Part shown: one piece after another, positions 1 through 9,166 of the stretch
How positions within the stretch are numbered: the first letter of the stretch is position 1
Layout: each line of letters begins with the position of its first letter
Assembly (NCBI GenBank): GCA_913050645.1
Contig: CAJXAG010000003.1
Span: 1-42,022 of the forward strand
From: an uncultured bacterium
GTDB lineage: Bacteria > Patescibacteriota > Minisyncoccia > Phycocordibacterales > UBA918
Length of the DNA: 42,022 nucleotides
Direction: 5' to 3'
The notes under the pieces: model-generated
The model's input: the letters and a program-made list of their open reading frames with translations, nothing else
Told to the model about the DNA's origin: nothing
Databases searched by the model: none
Program-made: the position numbers and the translations under genes

Positions 1-68
1 TTTTACCAGCCGGTAGCAGAGCTAGTTTTTTTTCAATAGCACTAAAATCAAATACTCCTGGCCTTGGT

Positions 69-518
69 TCAAGCTGGGCCCACTCTACTCGAATCAGTCC
101 ACCATATCATAATATCCGCACCGTTTTTTACCGCCTTGTCTGTCAGCACTGAAGTGAACACACCTTTTGGTTTTTTGATATTAGATTTATTAATTGATTT
201 GTTACAAATTAGCCCCGAAGTAGGAATAACTTGTTCTGCCGACCTCTCAACAGTATCGACTTTTATAAACTTAGACAATGAACCATCTATCGATACTGAA
301 ACTACTTCGGTCTTTTCTGTTTCAGCAGCTGACATTGAATTATTTTCTGCAGTCTCAGCGACTTCTGAATTCTGCGTAATTTCAGTCTCGCGATAACCTA
401 CATCTTCTATTTCCGATGGCTGGGTTGAAACTATTTCCTCTTTAGAAAATGGATAATAAATATAAACACCAGCTAGGAAAGTTGTGACAAATATAAGTAT
501 TGCTAGAGACTTGATCAT
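69..518 (-). CDS. hypothetical protein with N-terminal transmembrane/signal anchor
   Basis: 149-aa ORF; N-terminus MIKSLAILIFVTTFLAGVYIYYPF is a hydrophobic anchor; antisense ORF 64..396 judged spurious. Confidence 0.5.
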   Translation of the reverse strand: MIKSLAILIFVTTFLAGVYIYYPFSKEEIVSTQPSEIEDVGYRETEITQNSEVAETAENNSMSAAETEKTEVVSVSIDGSLSKFIKVDTVERSAEQVIPTSGLICNKSINKSNIKKPKGVFTSVLTDKAVKNGADIMIWWTDSSRVGPA

Positions 519-926
519 AATTATTAAATAGTTATTCTGTAACTATACCAAAACTACTACACTATGTTACTGTTTATTATTCCCTGAATCTTTGTATATC
601 TGTACACTTCTATCGCTATTACTAGATCATCTTCAAGAAATTAGGACACTCCATTTCAATCAAGGAGGTTTTCACCACAAGAGCATTTCCGAAATTATTG
701 TCGCTGACACCCCTTAATTTCTAGGTCAACTTGGTGCAAAGTATCAAAGAATGTCACTTCCAAGTAATTAAGTTTCAGCTCACTAACTGTCATGAGGACT
801 ATCATCCTAAGAAGACCACTTCACCGTATCGTATTGAGGAAATGACTCCACCGATTACCATTGCTTCAATTCCGTACATTGCAAAGATGCATCGCTACCA
901 AGAGTATTTGGCGAATGGAGGAAATC

Positions 927-2048
927 CTAACGATTGGCCAGAGCAACCATAGTGCGTACGTCGTGAATTATTGCATCAAGTATTGTTGACACTTGGTATG
1001 TATCATCAAAATTAATGGACTGGTAGAAATCAGTGAGACCATACTTATTAAAGGTCTTATGATCTTGGGTAGGATATACCTTTATATCATCCTTGATATG
1101 GTTAAATTTAAACCACTGATTTTCTTCTAAAAGCCGCTCGGCATATGCCCGAGTGGCTTTTCCGTATCCAGCGTAGCCTTGAAGCATTTGACTGTATCGA
1201 CGCTCTTGCAGTTGAATGGTTATGTATAAACCATCTTCGAGTAAGTAAAAAATATCAATGATGCCTTGGGCACGAATCATACCTGGTCCTATATAGATTA
1301 TTCCTCGCTCAAGCACTTTTGGTCTAGTTCCAAAATGAACGGTGATATCGGGCAGTTCTTTACCTAGACGCTTCGCTAACAAGGCACCCAGTGACTGGTA
1401 CTTAATTTTTAGATACACATCCGCCATGCGAATGTTCTGCAAAAGTTGGAGGGTAGGATCAGTCTCTGGTTTATAGAAAGTAAATTGGTCAGACTCTTTC
1501 ACATCCACATCCTTCATAACGTCACTGATAAAAGTAATGAAGTAGATGTAGTCTTCGAGGATGAGTTTGTCGTACTGACCAGTAGTTGTGGGGACGAGTG
1601 TCTTAAGCGCCTCCGCTAATTGACGGTAGGACATGGTGTGCCAGAAGATATCGAGAACAGGAATTTTATCGGTCTTGGTGAATTCGGGACGAGTGAGAGT
1701 AAGGAGGAGAAAGTTTTGATTGTCAGTGTGACCCTTTGAATATTCCTCAAGTTGTTCGATGTACGGAATACTCTTTACTTTATTCTCCAGAATAAGTTCT
1801 TGACCATTGGCAAAGAAAAGATGTACGTCGATATTTTTCTGCTCTCGCTCGATACGTGTGATGGTGAGATCATCAGTAGTATCTTTTAAGTATGGAGAAA
1901 AAAGTTTACCAACTTGCTCAGGATATTTTCCTGCCAGCCAAGCAATAAAGTTACTGTGAAAGAGCTCTTTTGAACCCAATGATAATTGGAAAAGAGGTGA
2001 CGCTTTTATAGCGTCAGCTTCCCCGATAGGGGATGTAGTTGTATTCAT
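927..2048 (-). CDS. PD-(D/E)XK nuclease superfamily-like protein
   Basis: 373-aa ORF; 'IDVHLFFANGQELILENKVKSIPYIEQLEEYSK' resembles the D...ExK core (ENK) of PD-(D/E)XK_4-type proteins. Confidence 0.7.
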   Translation of the reverse strand: MNTTTSPIGEADAIKASPLFQLSLGSKELFHSNFIAWLAGKYPEQVGKLFSPYLKDTTDDLTITRIEREQKNIDVHLFFANGQELILENKVKSIPYIEQLEEYSKGHTDNQNFLLLTLTRPEFTKTDKIPVLDIFWHTMSYRQLAEALKTLVPTTTGQYDKLILEDYIYFITFISDVMKDVDVKESDQFTFYKPETDPTLQLLQNIRMADVYLKIKYQSLGALLAKRLGKELPDITVHFGTRPKVLERGIIYIGPGMIRAQGIIDIFYLLEDGLYITIQLQERRYSQMLQGYAGYGKATRAYAERLLEENQWFKFNHIKDDIKVYPTQDHKTFNKYGLTDFYQSINFDDTYQVSTILDAIIHDVRTMVALANR

Positions 2049-2397
2049 ATTTTCTAGCGGGTTTTAGTTGTTGGAACCGATGACGAGTATCAAAAGGCTC
2101 CCAGCCATTGCGATCCAACCTTTCGGCCAGACCCATACCCGTTTCCAGATATGACCCGCTAGAGTGACTCTGACTGGGAGTCCTTTAATCTCTAGCGGGT
2201 ATTTACAACCATACCGCCAGCAAGCTGTCGGGTTAGGTCTGATTTGTAATGAACATAATAGCTCAATTTGAGCTATTAGTCAGTACCTTAGCTTAGTTTA
2301 AGGCTCTTACGAAGCCTCGGTTAACGACAGTTGCTTCCACATCACCACATAATTAAAGGGGTCTTATAAGGTAGAATATAAGTATATATTTGTTCCT

Positions 2398-3009
2398 ATG
2401 CAATCTCTTAAGACAATTCAACAAACTAACGATGCGATAATCAGAGAGGCTTTAGTCGGGCAACTTAAAACTGAATACTCTAAAAATCCAGAGTATCGTG
2501 TTATTCCTGAATTGGGTTTATGGCATGGTGCTTCGAGGATTGATGTCGCTGTGGTTAATGGTATTTTGCATGGGTTTGAAATCAAGAGCGATCGTGACAC
2601 ACTCAATCGTCTTCCTGATCAGAGAGAGGTGTATAACTCAATTTTTGATAAGGTTACTCTAGTTGTAGGAGCAAAACACTTTGTAGATGCATTTAAGATC
2701 GTTCCTGAATGGTGGGGTATCGAAACTGCACACTTAAATGAGGAAGGATCGGTTTTCTTCAATACAATACGTGAACCAAGAGAGAACCCAAAACAAGACG
2801 ATATTTCAATCGCACGATTACTATGGAGAAGCGAAGCTCTAGAATTGCTTGAAAGTATAGGTAGAGCTGATGGCGTTCGTTCAAAAACACGAGATGTAAT
2901 ATATACAAGAGTAGCTGAATCTATTGAGATAGATGTGCTTAAAAAGTATGTTAGGAATGTTCTTCAGGGACCCCGTCAAGACTGGAGGTCTGATGCGCAG
3001 CTAGCGTAA
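2398..3009 (+). CDS. sce7726-like family protein (PD-(D/E)XK-like)
   Basis: 203-aa ORF; 'RIDVAVVNGILHGFEIKSDRDTLNRLPDQREVYNSIFDKVTLVVG' fits the sce7726-type pattern with a D...ExK core. Confidence 0.7.
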   Translation: MQSLKTIQQTNDAIIREALVGQLKTEYSKNPEYRVIPELGLWHGASRIDVAVVNGILHGFEIKSDRDTLNRLPDQREVYNSIFDKVTLVVGAKHFVDAFKIVPEWWGIETAHLNEEGSVFFNTIREPRENPKQDDISIARLLWRSEALELLESIGRADGVRSKTRDVIYTRVAESIEIDVLKKYVRNVLQGPRQDWRSDAQLA

Positions 3010-4084
3010 GGTGGTGGTTTATACTGACGGTTAGCCATGTGGTTGGACTTCCTGGTTTAATATTTTCTGGCGAAGCAATTCTAGAAACCTCAGCATCGCC
3101 AAAACTGTATTTGTCCAGTTTATAGAAATCACGTTTTACTAGTGTTTGTGCGTGTGCAATATATTGTTCTCTTCCAGGCCCCTTGATTCCAGTTTTACGG
3201 TCAATATGACCAGGCTTTTTGCCTCTGAATATGTACCACTTTTCGTCATCTGTATATCGAATACTGGCGCTTCCAATAGCTGCTACATATTCGTAAATTG
3301 GGTGTTGAGTTGTGTAGTCAGAAAAGAAAGGTGTGCGAGAAGTTATTGTGTCACAAATATCATTCCAAAGTTTCCATTCAGTTCTCTCTAACTGGTGTAC
3401 TTCACCTGAATTAAAATTGGTTAAGTCCTTTGGGAAAGCACCCCCAGACACAATAAATGATCGCCACCCATCTAAGTTTGGTAAAAGATTAAGACTTTTT
3501 ACAACTTCAGCTGCCTCCGTTCCGCTATCGATAATGCGTAAATCAATCAGGAGATCAAGGTCACTAATGTTCAATTTGTTAACCTCAATAAAATCAGTTA
3601 GGTGCTTAGATAAGTCCGTATCTTTAAGATGGGATTTGTCTATACGAATACAGAGTCCGTGCCCACTCTCCTTTGCGTAGTTGACAGCAATTTTACGAGT
3701 TTCCATGTCTGCGTCAGTACTAGTTACAGGAATGACATAAATAACCGGGATAGAGAACAAATCAAGGTCACTTGATGAAGATAATATTTCCTTAAAAGAT
3801 GTGGCTCGGATATCGCTGTCTAGAAGATGAACGTCAATAAACACAGGCTCACGCCCACACGATTTAAGCAAGCTGGTTGCAACACCAGGTAATTTTTCTA
3901 GGAATTTCTCTTTTGGGGTTTTCTTAACTTCCCGAGTTTCTCTGTCGATTGACGGTGCGGGCATAATAAATTCGATCAGAGGTGTAATTTTATCTCGATC
4001 TTCTGGGAAGAGCTTTTCAACTGCAGCTATCTCAGCAGGTCTCCATCTCAGTATAGGTACATAGGGTCTAATAATATTTCTCAT
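2951..4084 (-). CDS. beta family protein (phage T4 beta-like / sce7725-like)
   Basis: 377-aa ORF; 'YVPILRWRPAEIAAVEKLFPEDRDKITPLIEFI' N-terminus typical of beta-protein family; lies next to the sce7726-like gene. Confidence 0.7.
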   Translation of the reverse strand: MRNIIRPYVPILRWRPAEIAAVEKLFPEDRDKITPLIEFIMPAPSIDRETREVKKTPKEKFLEKLPGVATSLLKSCGREPVFIDVHLLDSDIRATSFKEILSSSSDLDLFSIPVIYVIPVTSTDADMETRKIAVNYAKESGHGLCIRIDKSHLKDTDLSKHLTDFIEVNKLNISDLDLLIDLRIIDSGTEAAEVVKSLNLLPNLDGWRSFIVSGGAFPKDLTNFNSGEVHQLERTEWKLWNDICDTITSRTPFFSDYTTQHPIYEYVAAIGSASIRYTDDEKWYIFRGKKPGHIDRKTGIKGPGREQYIAHAQTLVKRDFYKLDKYSFGDAEVSRIASPENIKPGSPTTWLTVSINHHLTLAAHQTSSLDGVPEEHS

Positions 4085-4086
4085 AT

Positions 4087-5319
4087 TTATTCTTTAAACA
4101 CGTCTGCAAAATACTTTTGCACACTTAGGTCGGGGTTATTAACTATTTTGTTTAAGTAAAAGAAATTTTGATGTTTAAATCTAATCATGCCTGCTATAAC
4201 TGCTATGTTTACCTGTAATTCATTTGCCAAATCTTCTGTTGAAAATTGATTTGGAGTAGTTTTAGCTGCGCTTGTTTCCCATTTACTCTTAGGAAGAATA
4301 GCTTCTTCTGCAAGTGCATCTGCCTCAATTTCTTTTTGGTCATTTTCCTCACCGTCTTTATTTTGTAGTTCTTCGTCAAAGAAATATTCGATATTCATTT
4401 CGTAGTGAAGTGCCACGTGTGCAAGTTCATGCATAAGCGTAAACCAAAAATTGTCAGGACGATCGTGACGAATTGTAAGCCCAATAATTGGGTTGTCTTT
4501 ATCGGCAAAGAAAGTAGCACCGTCCAAATGTGATTTAGGAAGGTGGGGCTCAATAACCAGCTTAATACCGTGTTCTCCTAGATATTTTTGAGCAAGAAGT
4601 GGGCCAGTTGCTTTTGTGCTTAGTTGCACCACTTTGCGCATGAATGGCAAGTCCACGGTACCTTTCTTGTATTTTATAGGCACTTGTATTTCTGTAGCCT
4701 TCTGTAGTACTCGTGTGCCCCACGCAAGTAGTGAATTGTTGTCAGTACGAGGTGCTTTCCTAAAAATTGTCTTACGGTACAAGGCGGCTGGTTGAGGTTG
4801 GTTGAAAGTCGCAAAAAAGTTACTGACTAATTCTGATTTGCCAAAATCCTTAATAGTTTTATTCCCAAAGTAACCGCGCCGTTCCATGGCTTTCACTAAG
4901 GTAGTGTCCCAGTTTTCTGATTCAGAAGCGTTGTTAGATTTTTGTATAAGTACTTTTGCGGGGATTCCTAGACCAGTAGAAAGTGAACGAACCATGTCAA
5001 GTGAAAGTTGTCGTTTTCCAGAAAGAATCTCAGACACTCTACCCGCACTACCTACATAGGGAATTAGATCAGATGGTTTGAGATCTGCTTGCTCCATACG
5101 AAATTTAATTGCCTCGATTGGATCTGGGAGATTTTCGGGGAATGACTTTGATTCGTAGTCTTTTACTAGTGCTGTGAGAAGGAGTAGACGATCACCATCG
5201 ACAGTTCCAGATTCTGGATCACGATCAACTAACTCTTCAATGAAGTTGAGAGCATTTCGATATTCTTCTTTTGTTGTGATTATTTTTATGTTTTCCATAA
5301 GCGTTATTTGATCTCCCAT
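4087..5319 (-). CDS. XRE-family antitoxin (HigA-like) with C-terminal ImmA/IrrE metallopeptidase domain
   Basis: 410 aa; HTH segment 'LKPSDLIPYVGSAGRVSEILSGKRQLSLDMVRSLSTGLGIP' and zinc motif 'LMHELAHVALHYE'; overlaps the HigB gene by 16 bp. Confidence 0.85.
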   Translation of the reverse strand: MGDQITLMENIKIITTKEEYRNALNFIEELVDRDPESGTVDGDRLLLLTALVKDYESKSFPENLPDPIEAIKFRMEQADLKPSDLIPYVGSAGRVSEILSGKRQLSLDMVRSLSTGLGIPAKVLIQKSNNASESENWDTTLVKAMERRGYFGNKTIKDFGKSELVSNFFATFNQPQPAALYRKTIFRKAPRTDNNSLLAWGTRVLQKATEIQVPIKYKKGTVDLPFMRKVVQLSTKATGPLLAQKYLGEHGIKLVIEPHLPKSHLDGATFFADKDNPIIGLTIRHDRPDNFWFTLMHELAHVALHYEMNIEYFFDEELQNKDGEENDQKEIEADALAEEAILPKSKWETSAAKTTPNQFSTEDLANELQVNIAVIAGMIRFKHQNFFYLNKIVNNPDLSVQKYFADVFKE

Positions 5320-5591
5320 TTTTCATACTCTTTATGAGTACCAACATTTTTTACGAACACGACTCCACTGTTGTATGCGACTTTTACCCATAGACGGTAA
5401 TTATTTCCATAAATATTAAATACCACTTGTTTATTACCTATTAAGCTGGCTTTAGGGAAGTGAGCCTTCAGATCGTGGGGTCCCTTCCATGTCAATTCCC
5501 TTATTTCTGCTTCCCAGGCGTCAACATGGGATCTGGCATCAGAATGCTTTTGCTTAAAGGCATCAAGAATTTCTTTTCCGATTAGTTCCAT
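5304..5591 (-). CDS. higB: HigB-family type II toxin (mRNA interferase)
   Basis: 95 aa; 'ARSHVDAWEAEIRELTWKGPHDLKAHFPKASLIGNKQVVFNIYGNNYRLWVKVAYNSGVVFVKNVGTHKEYEKW' matches HigB_toxin-type pattern. Confidence 0.85.
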   Translation of the reverse strand: MELIGKEILDAFKQKHSDARSHVDAWEAEIRELTWKGPHDLKAHFPKASLIGNKQVVFNIYGNNYRLWVKVAYNSGVVFVKNVGTHKEYEKWEIK

Positions 5592-5726
5592 ATATTTAAT
5601 AAATTTTTGATACCTGTGTATTAGTTCCCACTACGGGAAGTATATTATAGGTACTCTTAAGTTGTCAAGAGTCAAGAACCAGAACCCCTAGACTTACTAG
5701 AGGGATTGCGTCATTAGTGTTGGTAT

Positions 5727-7055
5727 ATGAGCAGAACAGAGGCACCAGAGGGATTTGTATCCAAACATACGTTTACACCTGTAACTACACGCTATTGCCT
5801 CTATGCTCGCAAGTCTACAGAGTCTGAGGAGCAGCAGGTTCTTTCAATCGACTCACAGATTAAGGAGATGCTCCAGATGGCAGAACGAGACAATTTAGAG
5901 ATTGTCGAAATCAAGAAAGAATCACACTCTGCCAAGGAGGCTGGGATGAGACCTGTCTTCAACGAGATCGTGGACGAGATAAAGTCTGGCAAATTTAACG
6001 GAATATTGACATGGGCTCCAGATCGTATTTCAAGAAATGCTGGTGACCTTGGGAGGATTGTTGATCTCATGGACTCAGGATTATTGCAGGAGATACGAAC
6101 GTATGGACAAAAGTTTAGTAACAATCCAAACGAGAAGTTCCTGCTAATGATTCTCGGCTCACAAGCCAAACTTGAGAACGATAATAAGGTGGTGAACGTA
6201 AAGCGAGGAATGAGAGCTAGGTGTGAGATGGGGCTGTATCCATGCATTGCGCCAACAGGATATTCAAATAGTAAGAATGTAGATAAGCGGTGTCATATTG
6301 AAATAGATGCAGAACGAGCACCGATAGTGAAGAAGATGTTTGAAAAGATTGCCTATGAAAACCTAACAGGCAGACAACTCTACTTTTGGCTAAGAGATGA
6401 AGCGAATTACAAAACAAGAACTGGTAAACAACTTCATCTCGGAAATCTCTATATGATTTTGCGAAACCATTTCTACTACGGCACATTTCAATATCCGAAG
6501 AATAGCGGGCAGTGGTATAAGGGTGCTCACGAGCCACTGATTAGTAAGGCGTTGTTTGATCAGGTACAAGAAAAAATACAGGTACAAAATACCCGAGGTG
6601 GTGGTATGCAAACAAAAGAGTTTGCCTTCACAAAGCTGATGTCTTGCGCACTTTGCGGATCAGGAATTACGGCTGACGAAAAGTATAAAACTCAGAAGAA
6701 TGGAAACACCCATCGCTATGTCTACTATGGGTGCTGTAAGTCGAATGATAGGAGTTGTACCTCGGGCTATATCAATGAGGATGACCTGGTCGAACAGCTA
6801 GTTGCCCTGATGGACAAGATTGAGTTCAACGACATCGGAATGAGGCAAAAAATAAAAGCGGAGATAGAGAGGCATAAAAAGTTCCAGTCGGGATTACTTG
6901 GTGAAAAAGAATCGAAGATAAAGGTAAAAGATGTCGAGGTTAGGAGTTATGCTAAGTACATCTTGAGAGAGGGGCAGACGCATGAGAAGAGAGAGTTGCT
7001 GTCGTGTTTGAAGAGTAGGATATGTGTCGCTAATAAACTGGTTAGCCTAAAATAG
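5727..7055 (+). CDS. serine recombinase (resolvase/invertase N-terminal domain plus recombinase and zinc-ribbon domains)
   Basis: 442 aa; 'RYCLYARKSTESEEQQVLSIDSQI' catalytic N-terminus; 'LMSCALCGSGITADEKYKTQKNGNTHRYVYYGC' zinc ribbon. Confidence 0.9.
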   Translation: MSRTEAPEGFVSKHTFTPVTTRYCLYARKSTESEEQQVLSIDSQIKEMLQMAERDNLEIVEIKKESHSAKEAGMRPVFNEIVDEIKSGKFNGILTWAPDRISRNAGDLGRIVDLMDSGLLQEIRTYGQKFSNNPNEKFLLMILGSQAKLENDNKVVNVKRGMRARCEMGLYPCIAPTGYSNSKNVDKRCHIEIDAERAPIVKKMFEKIAYENLTGRQLYFWLRDEANYKTRTGKQLHLGNLYMILRNHFYYGTFQYPKNSGQWYKGAHEPLISKALFDQVQEKIQVQNTRGGGMQTKEFAFTKLMSCALCGSGITADEKYKTQKNGNTHRYVYYGCCKSNDRSCTSGYINEDDLVEQLVALMDKIEFNDIGMRQKIKAEIERHKKFQSGLLGEKESKIKVKDVEVRSYAKYILREGQTHEKRELLSCLKSRICVANKLVSLK

Positions 7056-7059
7056 GCTT

Positions 7060-7108
7060 AAGTACACCTTTACGTAAATGTTTACAACATTTACGTAAAG
7101 GTGTACTT
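7060..7108. repeat. 23-bp perfect inverted repeat, 3-nt loop
   Basis: aagtacacctttacgtaaatgtt / tac / aacatttacgtaaaggtgtactt; each arm contains the self-complementary tttacgtaaa. Confidence 0.95.
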
Positions 7109-7115
7109 TTGGGAT

Positions 7116-7334
7116 ATGGAAAGCGATAAAAGAAAAAGATTTAAGCGGTTGGCCGCACAACGTACAGAAAAGGTGCTTCAAAAGCTCCACGTTCTTGGTA
7201 ATTGCTCAAACCGCAGTTCTTATGAATATAGTGAAGAGGATATTAACAAGATCTTCTCAGAAATCGACAAGGCAGTGAAAAACACCAAGTCACGATTCAA
7301 TTATCCACGTAAGCGTAGTCAGTTTAAGCTTTAG
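7116..7334 (+). CDS. small basic hypothetical protein
   Basis: ORF track start 7101 lies inside the palindrome; the internal ATG at 7116 (MESDKRKRFKRLAAQRTEKVLQ) is more plausible. Confidence 0.5.
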   Translation: MESDKRKRFKRLAAQRTEKVLQKLHVLGNCSNRSSYEYSEEDINKIFSEIDKAVKNTKSRFNYPRKRSQFKL

Positions 7335-7338
7335 TATT

Positions 7339-7455
7339 ATGTCAGTAAAAGTTCACATTTCTCCCCACATCGTTAATTCTGTTGCAAGTCTCTATAATGA
7401 TTCTAATAGAATCTTTATGGAGTATATTGATAATGCGATCGATAGTTGCCGAGGA
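7339..7455 (+). pseudogene. N-terminal fragment of a GHKL/HATPase-type protein
   Basis: 'VNSVASLYNDSNRIFMEYIDNAIDSC' resembles the N-box of GHKL ATPases, then homology is lost at a junction around 7450-7465. Confidence 0.5.
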
Positions 7456-7532
7456 CGCCGAGCGGCAAGCATCATGAGCACGGCTACAACTGCTCCTGCG
7501 TATCCTAATGAGAGTGCGTGAAGTGTTTTCAT
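7401..7532 (-). pseudogene. truncated small membrane protein N-terminus
   Basis: Minus-strand ATG at 7532 reads MKTLHALSLGYAGAVVAVLMMLAAR..., a membrane start that degenerates at the same junction; about 44 codons to the stop. Confidence 0.45.
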
Positions 7533-7626
7533 ATTTTTATGATTAGTTGTTAATTCTGCATAGAGTGTGCAAATTAAGTTGACACCTAATACCCCATTGA
7601 GGTATGGTACTATAAGTATAAAATAT

Positions 7627-9156
7627 ATGAAAAAAATATCTTTTTATCTCGTCGTCGTAGTTATTATAGGTATAGCCCTTATCTCTTTGTGGTCGTATCA
7701 AAAATATTTTAAGGGGGAAGAAGTAGAGCTTTTGTTGTTCAGTGTGGAGAGAGGAAGCATGCAAGAGATTGTAAAAGTAAGAGGCGAGGTGGTTTCTCAA
7801 ACAGACTTCGATTTAGGCTTTCCTTTTTCGGGGATAATAGAAAATATTTTTGTCCAAGAGGGACAAGAGGTCAAAAGTGGAGACCCGCTTATGAAACTGG
7901 AGATCACAGATTTTGAACTGGAGAGAGGAAAGTTGCAGGCACAATTGGATGGAGCTAAGGCTGACCTCGCACTGCAGGAGGCGGACTTAAAGAGAGCACA
8001 GATTGAGTCAACAAATACTCAAACGAACCTTGCTAAGGTGATTGAAGAGCAAGACACACTGGTAAAAAATGCGTTTCGTACGCTTCTTTCTAGCAACCTT
8101 GAAGCACTTCCAGTAGACAAAGGAAACGACGACATCGCACCTTTGGTGAGCGGAACCTATTCTTGCGATACGGAAGGCTCATACACGCTTTCTACGTATA
8201 GTTCTGCCGCTAACTCCGGGTACTCATACAGACTTTCTGGGCTTGAGACCGGTACCTACACCGCATACACGGAGTCCCCCGCTCCATTTGGCACATGCGG
8301 TCTATCGCTCCAATTTGTTGATGGTGAGGCATACAGGAACCGAGACTGGACTATTGCAATTCCAAACACAAGAAGTGCTGCATATATCGGAAATTTAAAT
8401 GCATACGAGGAAGCAATCAAGGTGCGCGACCTTGCTGTCGAGAAAGCGCGCGCTTTACTTGAAGAGAGACTCAAGAATGCTGGGCTTGAATCTGAACGTG
8501 ACGAAGCAGTGACTTCTATGGAACAAATGACAGCGCAAGATGCCCGAGTGGAGAAGGCAAAGGCCACCATACGAAACTATCAGGCGCAAATCGCGACTGT
8601 TCTAGAAAAAATTAAAAAATCTACGCTCTATGCACCCGCTGATGCGGCAGTTGCAAAACTCTGGTTTGAGAAGGGTGAGTTTTTCAGCCCTAACCAAATA
8701 GGTGTTTCACTGTCGACTTCTGGACACAAGATTCAAGCCGATATATCTGAGTTGGAAATAGGGAAAATAAATGAAGTTGATGGAAGCAAAGTACTCATAC
8801 AGCTTGATGCATTTCCGGACGTGAAATTTACCGGCAACATTGTTTCCATAGAACCAAGAGAAATAGTGAAAGAGGGAGACAAGTATTACCGAACTAATGT
8901 GTATGTAGAACCACACGGTTCAGAAATTCGTGCAGGAATGAATGCTGACTTAATGATACTCACCTCGTCTAAGGATGACGTATTAAAAATTCCTGAATTT
9001 GTAGTGTACAAAAAGGACGACAAAGAGTTCGTAACGGTACTGGTGGGAGACCTGCAAGAAGAGGTGGAGATTGAAACAGGCATTTCTGACGGTGAGTTTA
9101 TTGAAGTTGAAAGCGGGCTGCGTGAGGGTCAGACGGTGGTCTTTTCCGCTGATTAG
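7627..9156 (+). CDS. periplasmic adaptor / membrane fusion protein (MacA/HlyD-like)
   Basis: N-terminal TM; 'GEVVSQTDFDLGFPFSGIIENIFVQEGQEVKSGDPLMKLE' biotinyl-lipoyl-like motif; promoter TTGACA(7579)-N18-TATGGT(7603). Confidence 0.85.
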   Translation: MKKISFYLVVVVIIGIALISLWSYQKYFKGEEVELLLFSVERGSMQEIVKVRGEVVSQTDFDLGFPFSGIIENIFVQEGQEVKSGDPLMKLEITDFELERGKLQAQLDGAKADLALQEADLKRAQIESTNTQTNLAKVIEEQDTLVKNAFRTLLSSNLEALPVDKGNDDIAPLVSGTYSCDTEGSYTLSTYSSAANSGYSYRLSGLETGTYTAYTESPAPFGTCGLSLQFVDGEAYRNRDWTIAIPNTRSAAYIGNLNAYEEAIKVRDLAVEKARALLEERLKNAGLESERDEAVTSMEQMTAQDARVEKAKATIRNYQAQIATVLEKIKKSTLYAPADAAVAKLWFEKGEFFSPNQIGVSLSTSGHKIQADISELEIGKINEVDGSKVLIQLDAFPDVKFTGNIVSIEPREIVKEGDKYYRTNVYVEPHGSEIRAGMNADLMILTSSKDDVLKIPEFVVYKKDDKEFVTVLVGDLQEEVEIETGISDGEFIEVESGLREGQTVVFSAD

Positions 9157-9166
9157 TCTTAATATC

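Noticed and set aside
731-952. 73-aa plus-strand ORF
   Set aside because: Could be a real small gene or gene remnant, but no SD, no recognisable family, and its end overlaps the nuclease gene.
2064-2283. ATG-less minus-strand open frame (...IKGLPVRVTLAGHIWKRVWVWPKGWIAMAGSLLILVIGSNN*)
   Set aside because: Ends in a plausible TM segment but has no ATG start or SD and overlaps strong inverted repeats; kept only as an alternative to the RNA-structure reading.
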